Source of the DNA: G020348385 sp964410125
Lineage (GTDB): Bacteria > Acidobacteriota > Aminicenantia > Aminicenantales > Aminicenantaceae
Assembly (NCBI GenBank): GCA_964410125.1
Contig: CAYPGQ010000002.1
Coordinates: 55,846 to 119,845 of the forward strand
Reading direction: 5' to 3'
DNA: 64,000 nucleotides
The translations under genes and the position numbers were made by a program. The notes beneath the pieces were generated by a model, which made no database searches, was not told the DNA's origin, and saw only the letters and a program-made list of their open reading frames with translations. This document shows, one piece after another, positions 58,632-64,000 of this stretch (position 1 is its first letter; the number at the start of each line of letters is the position of its first letter).

Positions 58632-61495
58632 GCGAGCAGGAAAAAGACTACCGTGTCATCACTCTGAATGTCAACGGGGAAAAGCACTCTGTGGCTGTCC
58701 AGGATGGCGAGACTCTTTTGGATGTCCTGAGGGATAAGCTGAGACTGACCGGGACAAAAAAGGGGTGCAATCAAGGTGTCTGCGGAGCATGCACGGTCCT
58801 TGTTGATGGGGAACCTAAAAACAGCTGTCTCCTGCTCGCGATATCTTGCGAAAATGTTTCTATTACAACCATCGAGGGAATCTCCCGGGGCGGACAACTG
58901 CATCCCCTCCAACGGGCATTCATCAACCATGGTGCTGTCCAATGCGGATTCTGCTCCCCTGGAATGATCCTCAGCGCCCGTGCTCTGATTGAACACCAGC
59001 CGAATCCCCTGGATAAGGAAATAAAACAGGCCCTCTCCGGTAATCTCTGTCGATGCACAGGATACGTGCGCATCATCGATGCCATCCGAAATTGGAAAAA
59101 ATACAAAAATACTGCAGAATCCCCCCTTAATCCCCAAGACCTGGATAAATTTGCGACAGTCGGAAAAAGCCTTCCCCGGGTGGATGCGGCGGATAAGGTT
59201 ACTGGCCGGGCAAAATACACGGCAGACCTTTCCTTCCAGAATATGCTCCACGGCAAAATTCTGACATCTCCGATCGCTCATGGATGGATAAAAGCCATCG
59301 ATACAAGCAAGGCCGAGGCATTGGCAGGTGTCAAACTTGTTCTCACAGCCAAAGATGTGCCGGAAATTACATACGGAATCAATCCTCCCCGGTACGATGA
59401 GCACATCTTGGCCAGGGAAAAAGTCAGACACGTGGGCGATGAAGTCGCTGCCGTCATCGCTGTCGATGAGGATATAGCAACTAAGGCGCGTGCCCTCATC
59501 GAGGTGGAATATGAGGAGCTTCCGGCCGTATTCGACCCCCTCGAAGCTGTCAAAGATGGTGCCCCTCAAATCCATGAACGATACAAGAATAATATAAACA
59601 CGCGGGTGGATCATCATTTTGGGGACGTGGAGAAAGGATTTGTGGAAGCAGACTATATCCGGGAGGAAAAATTTGTGGGGAATCATGTCTACCAAAATCC
59701 GCTCGAGCCAAATGTAGCCATAGCAACCTGGGAGGATGATGGATCAACCCTAGTGCTGTATGCTTCCACCCAGGTTCCCCATTACCTGCAGTACATGGTT
59801 GCGAGGGTGTTGGACATTCCTCTGGGTCAGATCCGTATCATTCGGCCCCCTGTCGGTGGAGGTTTTGGGGGCAAACTGGATACCACCTCCCAAGATCTGA
59901 TCTCAGCCATTGCTTCCAAACGACTAGGCAGGCCTGTCAAAATGGAATACACGCGGGAGGAAATGTTCCTCCATGGGCGGGGGCGGCACAAACAGCACAT
60001 GCTGTTTAAAATCGGGTTGAAGAAGGACGGGACCATGACCGCCGTGCAAAGCCGGATCTATTTAGACGGGGGAGCTTATTCATCCTATGGTGCTATCACT
60101 GCTTACTATGCAGGTAGTATGATTCCCACTCTTTATAAATTCTCGAATTACAAATATGAGGGCTTCCGCATTATGACCAACAAGCCTGCTTGCGGCGCCA
60201 TGCGCGGTCACGGCGCTCCCCAGCCGCGATTTGCATTCGAGTCGCTTTTGAGCATGATGGCCGATGACCTGGGGATCGATCCGATAGAAATTCGGTTGCG
60301 CAATGCCATGGAACCAAACTCGCGGACGTGCAATGAATTGGACATTCATAGCTGTGAGTTTCGGCAGACATTGGAAAAGGTGAGGGAGAAATCGGAATGG
60401 TCCAAAAAATATGGCAAACTTCCGCCTGGAAAAGGGATCGGGATCGGCTGTGGCGGCTTCGTTTCCGGGGCAGGATATGCCAAATATCGGGGCCAGGTCC
60501 AGCTCAGCTCTCAAAAAAAGCTCGAGCCCTTCATCAAAAAAGCCACGTTTCCCCATTCCAATGCCATCGTTAAAATAAGTGAGGATGGGACAGCGGCCGT
60601 GCTTCTCATTTTGGCGGCCGAAATCGGTCAGGGGGCATTAACAGTTTTGTCCCAGATGTGTGCAGAAGCTCTTGGGATCAGCTTGAACCGGGTGCGCATC
60701 CGGAGTGAGGATACGGACATCAGTCCCCTCGATCTTGGGGCTTATTCCTCACGGACCACGTTAATGGGAGGAAATGCGGTCGTTCGTGCGAGTCAAGATG
60801 TACTCAAGAAACTTTTCGGAGTTGTTGCCCAAATCTGGGACTGTGATCCTCGAACACTGGAGGCTGCAGACAATCAAATCCGCCATACCAGGGAAAAATC
60901 CAGGATTATGGAATGGGAAGAGGCCGCACGCAAATATTTTAACGATAATGGTCCCCTCGTCGGCACAGGATGGTACAAGCCTCCTTCAGATCTCGGAGGG
61001 GAGTACAAAGGGGCCGCCGTCGGCACCAGCCCTGCCTTTTCCTTCTCAAGTTCTGTGTGTGAGTGCAGAGTGGATCTTGCAACAGGCAAGGTGAAGATTG
61101 AAAAAATCACCGATTTTCATGATTGCGGTACGCCGATAAATCCCCAGGCAGTCCATGGCCAAGTAGAGGGGGCAGTGGTGATGGGGGCCGGCGAAGTGCT
61201 GATGGAAGATGTCGTTTATGATGAAAGGGGCAACCTTTGCAATCCCAATCTCCATGACTACCTACTGATGACCATCAAGGATGCTCCTGAAATTTTCAGC
61301 GGAATCGTGGATTCCTTTGAACCAGAAGGCCCCTACGGTGCAAAAGAGGTGGGGGAGGGAGCCACATTACCGGTATTGGCTTCTGTGGCTCATTCTATCG
61401 CCAATGCCACAGGAGTATGGATTAAAGAACTTCCCATCACACCGGAAAAAATTCTGAAAGCTTTGAGACAATCGGAAAATAACAAAAAAACATGA
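58628..61495 (+). CDS. Molybdenum hydroxylase, fused [2Fe-2S] and molybdopterin subunit
   Basis: 955 residues from the ATG at 58628 (ATGA overlap). Residues 1-155 are a CoxS-type iron-sulfur domain with cysteines at 47, 52, 55, 67 (GCNQGVCGACTVLVDG) and 106, 109, 141, 143 (QCGFCSPGM, NLCRCTGYVRI). A CoxL-type molybdopterin domain follows, with GGGFGGKLDTTSQ, AMRGHGAPQPRFAFES and the catalytic-Glu motif GAKEVGEGATLP. It may hydroxylate or reductively dehydroxylate an aromatic acyl-CoA, for example 4-hydroxybenzoyl-CoA, feeding the benzoyl-CoA route. The substrate is inference. The fusion of Fe-S and Mo subunits is less usual than separate genes. Confidence 0.88.
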   Translation: MSEQEKDYRVITLNVNGEKHSVAVQDGETLLDVLRDKLRLTGTKKGCNQGVCGACTVLVDGEPKNSCLLLAISCENVSITTIEGISRGGQLHPLQRAFINHGAVQCGFCSPGMILSARALIEHQPNPLDKEIKQALSGNLCRCTGYVRIIDAIRNWKKYKNTAESPLNPQDLDKFATVGKSLPRVDAADKVTGRAKYTADLSFQNMLHGKILTSPIAHGWIKAIDTSKAEALAGVKLVLTAKDVPEITYGINPPRYDEHILAREKVRHVGDEVAAVIAVDEDIATKARALIEVEYEELPAVFDPLEAVKDGAPQIHERYKNNINTRVDHHFGDVEKGFVEADYIREEKFVGNHVYQNPLEPNVAIATWEDDGSTLVLYASTQVPHYLQYMVARVLDIPLGQIRIIRPPVGGGFGGKLDTTSQDLISAIASKRLGRPVKMEYTREEMFLHGRGRHKQHMLFKIGLKKDGTMTAVQSRIYLDGGAYSSYGAITAYYAGSMIPTLYKFSNYKYEGFRIMTNKPACGAMRGHGAPQPRFAFESLLSMMADDLGIDPIEIRLRNAMEPNSRTCNELDIHSCEFRQTLEKVREKSEWSKKYGKLPPGKGIGIGCGGFVSGAGYAKYRGQVQLSSQKKLEPFIKKATFPHSNAIVKISEDGTAAVLLILAAEIGQGALTVLSQMCAEALGISLNRVRIRSEDTDISPLDLGAYSSRTTLMGGNAVVRASQDVLKKLFGVVAQIWDCDPRTLEAADNQIRHTREKSRIMEWEEAARKYFNDNGPLVGTGWYKPPSDLGGEYKGAAVGTSPAFSFSSSVCECRVDLATGKVKIEKITDFHDCGTPINPQAVHGQVEGAVVMGAGEVLMEDVVYDERGNLCNPNLHDYLLMTIKDAPEIFSGIVDSFEPEGPYGAKEVGEGATLPVLASVAHSIANATGVWIKELPITPEKILKALRQSENNKKT

Positions 61496-62418
61496 GCAAG
61501 AATCAAAAAATGCACAGTGTGCCTTTCGAGAAAAGATTCCTCGAGAGCGAAAAAAGATTTCAGGATCTCTTGAGCCATCTCCCAGTCGGGGTTTACCGGA
61601 CCACTCCGGATGGCAAAATCATAGAAGCCAATCCGTCTCTTGCAAAAATGCTGGGATATCCGAGCCATGAAGATTTAAAGGATGTTAATGTCAAGGATCT
61701 GTATGTGCGGGCAAAAGACCGGAGCGAACACCTAAAAAAGCTAAATGTCAAAGGGATATTTTTTACGGAATTTGAACTCCGCCGCAAAGATGGGCACATT
61801 ATCTGGGGGAGGGATTATCCTCGGGCTGTCATCGATTCTGGAGGAAAAATAAAATATTACGATGGCATTTTGGTAGATATCACTGAGCAGAAAAAAACCG
61901 AAAAAGAATTGAATGGGGCTTTAAGAAAGCTGGGAACCCTTTCCCTCCAGGACGATTTGACAGGGCTCTACAACAGAAGGGGCTTTTTTGCCATCTCTGC
62001 CGAGCATTTTAAAATGGCGGACCGAAAGAGGACAAAAATGTTCTTACTTTTCATGGACCTGGATAATCTCAAAAATATAAACGATAAGCTCGGTCATCAC
62101 AAGGGAGATGAAGCCTTGGTGGGAGTCGCCAACATCCTGAATTCAACCTTCCGCCGGTCGGATATCAAAGGCAGGATGGGCGGGGATGAGTTTGCCGTGT
62201 TCCCGATCGGAGCCTCTCAAGAAGGAATGAAAAAGGCGATGTCACGGCTGAGAAAAAACATCAAGGCGTTTAACAAAAGCAAAGAGAATCCGTTCCAGCT
62301 GTCTGTCAGCATGGGGGTATCACACTATGATCCCGAGCACCCCAGCACGATCGATGAGCTTCTAGTAAGAGCTGACAAACTGATGTATGAGGATAAGCGC
62401 CGTAAGAAGCGGTCTTGA
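61492..62418 (+). CDS. PAS-GGDEF diguanylate cyclase
   Basis: 308 residues. An N-terminal PAS domain (about 18-135: LSHLPVGVYRTTPDGKIIEA, ending VDITEQKKTEKEL) leads into a GGDEF domain (about 148-300) with DDLTGLYNRRGF and the intact active-site GGDEF at 230-234. It is soluble, with no membrane segment. It should make cyclic di-GMP under control of the PAS input. It overlaps the Mo-hydroxylase gene by 4 bases, hinting at co-expression with the catabolic operon. Confidence 0.92.
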   Translation: MSKNQKMHSVPFEKRFLESEKRFQDLLSHLPVGVYRTTPDGKIIEANPSLAKMLGYPSHEDLKDVNVKDLYVRAKDRSEHLKKLNVKGIFFTEFELRRKDGHIIWGRDYPRAVIDSGGKIKYYDGILVDITEQKKTEKELNGALRKLGTLSLQDDLTGLYNRRGFFAISAEHFKMADRKRTKMFLLFMDLDNLKNINDKLGHHKGDEALVGVANILNSTFRRSDIKGRMGGDEFAVFPIGASQEGMKKAMSRLRKNIKAFNKSKENPFQLSVSMGVSHYDPEHPSTIDELLVRADKLMYEDKRRKKRS

Positions 62419-62429
62419 ATTCTTTGAAC

Positions 62430-62558
62430 TTAAAATTCTTGGATCATCTGCGGGATGAAACGAATGTAGTCTTCGAGGCTCTGTTCATACGAGACATCCT
62501 CTTCATCGGATAGGGATGGCTTTCCTGCGTTTTTTTCTCTCGGGAGCTCAAATGTCAT
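62430..62558 (-). CDS. 42-residue acidic small ORF overlapping the cooC-like gene
   Basis: AAAGGA lies six bases before the ATG at 62558, which overlaps the end of the cooC-like gene by 11 bases. The 42-codon frame starts MTFELPREKNAGKPSLSDEE and continues with acidic and aromatic residues (EDYIRFIP) to TAA. It fills the gap between the diguanylate cyclase and the ATPase. I recognise no family. Good spacing and coupling make a real small gene plausible. Confidence 0.45.
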   Translation of the reverse strand: MTFELPREKNAGKPSLSDEEDVSYEQSLEDYIRFIPQMIQEF

Positions 62559-63318
62559 TTTTTTCCTTTTTCATGAGTTCACTCATCATTTTATGGATGG
62601 CCTGGTAGACCGATGAATCTTCTGAAATCTTCCAGATCGGTTTTCCAGATTGGTCCATCCGCCGCAATGTATCATCTTCCGGGATTAAAGAAAATAGGTC
62701 CAGGCCGTGTTTTTCTATATTTTTTGCTAAAATGTCTGGGATATCTTCCTTAACCTTGTTCAGAATCAGATATTTCTTACCGACACGTGTGTCTAATTCT
62801 TTCAGAAGCTTGCTGATTCTTGCCGCAGCTTGAAGGCTTCGAGCCGATGGCTCGGAGACAAGCAGGAGGTTGTCAATCCTTTGAGTTGTCCGGCGGCTGA
62901 GGTGTTCCATCCCGGCTTCATTGTCGATCACTACACACTTGTAATTATCACTCAGCGTTTTCAAGATGTCCCGCAGGAGATTGTTGGCATAGCAGTAACA
63001 TCCTGGGCCCTCTGGCCGTCCCATGGCAATCAGGTCAAAGTCCCTGGTTTCCCTCAGGCTGGCGTGGATCTTGTATTCGAGAAACTCCTGTTTGGTCATC
63101 CCCCCTGGGAGTCTGTGGGCCGACTTTTTCATTTCTTCCCTAATGGCACCAACCGTTTCTTCTATTCTGATTCCCAGTAGATCATTCAGATTGACGTTTG
63201 GGTCGGCATCCACAGCCAGTATAGGCCCGAGTTCCTGGTCTTTCAGCCAGCGAATGATCAGGGCGGCAATGGTGGATTTACCGGTGCCGCCTTTTCCGGA
63301 TATTGCAATTGTTTTCAT
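62548..63318 (-). CDS. cooC: CooC-type nickel-insertion ATPase (MinD/ParA-like)
   Basis: 256 residues. The P-loop is SGKGGTGKST (7-16, deviant Walker A), the switch AVDADPNVNLNDLLG. A Cys-x-Cys pair (Cys107, Cys109 in GPGCYCYANNLL) could bind metal between dimer halves. This matches CooC, which helps load nickel into carbon monoxide dehydrogenase. No CODH or acetyl-CoA synthase genes are in the window; they may lie to the left of this minus-strand gene or elsewhere. Confidence 0.88.
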   Translation of the reverse strand: MKTIAISGKGGTGKSTIAALIIRWLKDQELGPILAVDADPNVNLNDLLGIRIEETVGAIREEMKKSAHRLPGGMTKQEFLEYKIHASLRETRDFDLIAMGRPEGPGCYCYANNLLRDILKTLSDNYKCVVIDNEAGMEHLSRRTTQRIDNLLLVSEPSARSLQAAARISKLLKELDTRVGKKYLILNKVKEDIPDILAKNIEKHGLDLFSLIPEDDTLRRMDQSGKPIWKISEDSSVYQAIHKMMSELMKKEKNDI

Positions 63319-63325
63319 AGTTTCT

Positions 63326-63624
63326 TCAAAACAGGGGGAGGCAAGGAGCCTTCATTTCAGTGCCTTTCACGATGATATCCCTTTTATTTTCATCCACACG
63401 ATCCAAGCCCATTTTTCCGTAAGCTTTTTTCCTTTGTCCAAAACCACGCAGGGGATACCTTCGTTGTACTGAATTTCCATTTCTTCTCGGAAATTCGTGT
63501 TGAGCAACTGGGGCCAGATGGGAATTTCTGGAATGGAATTCAGGATTATGTCACATGCATCCGAAGGATTAGTGTGGAGCATGCTTCCGATGGCTGTGGC
63601 TAGGCCTTGCGGATTAAAAGCTAT
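63326..63624 (-). pseudogene. Frameshifted, truncated gene of a UROD/MetE-like family
   Basis: An opening reading FNPQGLATAIGSMLHTNP and then IPEIPIWPQLLNTNFREEM resembles the N-terminus of UROD/methionine-synthase-like proteins (about 330 residues) that often sit near CooC genes. TGGAGGTGG stands where a ribosome-binding site is expected, but the in-frame codon after it, at 63624, is ATA rather than ATG. The next ATG is at 63582. After about 60 codons the frame runs through an A6 tract at 63425-63430; adding one A restores a frame of about 35 codons, ending at 63326 just before cooC. Most of the protein is missing. Confidence 0.4.
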
Positions 63625-63753
63625 GTTCCACCTCCAATTTTGTTAGCTATTCCATTTTTTTTAAAAACATATAATATCATAAAAAAATGGTTCTTTTCAG
63701 AAAAAAGACTAGAAAAAATAGAACCGTCCCCGTTTTTATAAATAATTCAGGAG
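63625..63753. other. Intergenic region, AT-rich, with the AGAACCGTC motif and a repeat right end
   Basis: No gene is supported. 63711-63739 repeats the motif found at 48212. GGTTCTTTTC (63689-63698) and GAAAAAATAGAACC (63712-63725) could pair in a stem. The right end of a repeat-family copy, TTTTTATAAATAATTCAGG, closes at 63751, its left part having been lost or replaced. Confidence 0.5.
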
Positions 63754-63964
63754 CCTGGATTATTTACGGGCCAAGATTGCTGCAGCGGCAAGGCAGTGGC
63801 CCACGCAGCTGTAGTGAACTACCGCAAGTGGGTTACAACGAAGCCGATGTGGTGAGATTGGCTCGCCTGTAGGGTAAAAACGGCTGATAAACTATTGGGG
63901 ATTAAATAATTTCATTGTATTTAAAGTGACTGAAAGTATTGGCCGTTTTTATAAATAATTCAGG
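63754..63964 (+). repeat. Full-length repeat-family copy, first unit of a 213-bp tandem array
   Basis: 211 bp from CCTGGATTATTTACGGGCCA to TTATAAATAATTCAGG, carrying the conserved CGAAGCCGATGTGGTGAGAT stretch, TTGGCTCGCC and TAGGGTAAAA. It is preceded and followed by AG and by another copy's terminus, giving a tandem period of 213 bp. A short frame across it (63687-63872) is not a gene. Confidence 0.75.
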
Positions 63965-63966
63965 AG

Positions 63967-64000
63967 CCTGGATTATTTACGGGCCAAGATTGCTGCAGCG
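63967..64000 (+). repeat. Start of the next tandem repeat copy, cut by the window edge
   Basis: CCTGGATTATTTACGGGCCA and the bases to 64000 are identical to the start of the preceding unit at 63754, so the array continues beyond the window. Confidence 0.75.

Noticed and set aside
58304..59695. 463-codon open frame on the minus strand
   Set aside because: It lies entirely opposite the well-supported FAD and molybdenum-hydroxylase genes and has no family-like sequence; it is a codon-bias shadow.
63687..63872. 61-codon frame within the repeat array
   Set aside because: It is made of repeat sequence and a junction with upstream DNA; other copies of the same repeat do not keep the frame open.
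63754..64000. CRISPR array
   Set aside because: The repeating unit is 213 bp, the units are directly adjacent (AG only), there are no unique spacers of 30-40 bp and no cas genes.

Overview
The window reads as chromosome from a Gram-negative, probably anaerobic bacterium that lives on aromatic acids or other acyl-CoA-forming substrates. An outer-membrane barrel, a type IV/II prepilin, a tetraheme cytochrome with System II cytochrome c maturation, a CooC-type ATPase and a nearly complete set of benzoyl-CoA-pathway enzymes support this. The lineage cannot be fixed from the sequence. A syntrophic deltaproteobacterium-like or Aminicenantes-like organism would fit; this is inference. No rRNA, tRNA, CRISPR array or intact insertion sequence was seen.

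Layout. Positions 1-5.8 kb hold a cobalamin-dependent acyl-CoA mutase (small subunit fragment and large subunit) in one operon with a HyuA/HyuB pair. The mutase has a six-glycine tract where the family normally has catalytic-pocket residues. 5.8-8.1 kb is a small gene followed by an AT-rich island (barrel protein, helix-turn-helix protein) bounded by repeat ends. 8.1-12.1 kb is yebC-ruvC-ruvA-ruvB-queA. 12.2-15.8 kb is a copper locus: CsoR-type repressor with an operator inside a near-consensus promoter, CopA, then decayed remnants including a CusA fragment. 15.9-23.1 kb has carAB, a triple-YHS exported protein, a PLP cysteine/cystathionine synthase and mnmA. 23.1-30 kb has a PAS/GAF histidine kinase, a nickel superoxide dismutase with a Sec signal, an Xaa-Pro aminopeptidase, a YeiH transporter and an amidinotransferase-fold hydrolase. 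30.1-32.9 kb is a thiamine operon (thiE-thiL-thiM plus a thiamine-binding protein). 33.0-37.6 kb has the tetraheme cytochrome, ccsA-resB, two Rrf2 regulators and the YggS protein.

From 37.8 kb on, the window is almost all acyl-CoA metabolism. 37.8-43.6 kb is a beta-oxidation set: a thiolase-like protein without the catalytic cysteine, a thiolase, 3-hydroxyacyl-CoA dehydrogenase, an acyl-CoA dehydrogenase with a glutaryl-CoA-type arginine, and a crotonase. 45-61.5 kb matches the benzoyl-CoA route: dienoyl-CoA hydratase (dch) and 6-hydroxy-enoyl-CoA dehydrogenase (had) on the minus strand, and a BcrB/HgdB-like reductase subunit, its ATP-dependent activator, an ADP-forming acyl-CoA synthetase, a sodium:solute symporter, the ring hydrolase (oah/bamA), an SDR, a thiolase with its DUF35 partner and a molybdenum hydroxylase on the plus strand. 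Together these could import and activate an aromatic acid, dearomatise it, open the ring and shorten the C7 dicarboxyl-CoA to acetyl-CoA. Only one reductase subunit of the usual two is visible. The window ends with a diguanylate cyclase, a CooC-like ATPase and a broken gene.

A dispersed repeat family with ends reading CCTGRATTATT...AATAATYCAGG sits in many intergenic gaps. It occurs as full ~190-210 bp copies, shortened copies and minimal palindromes, and becomes a 213-bp tandem array at the right edge.
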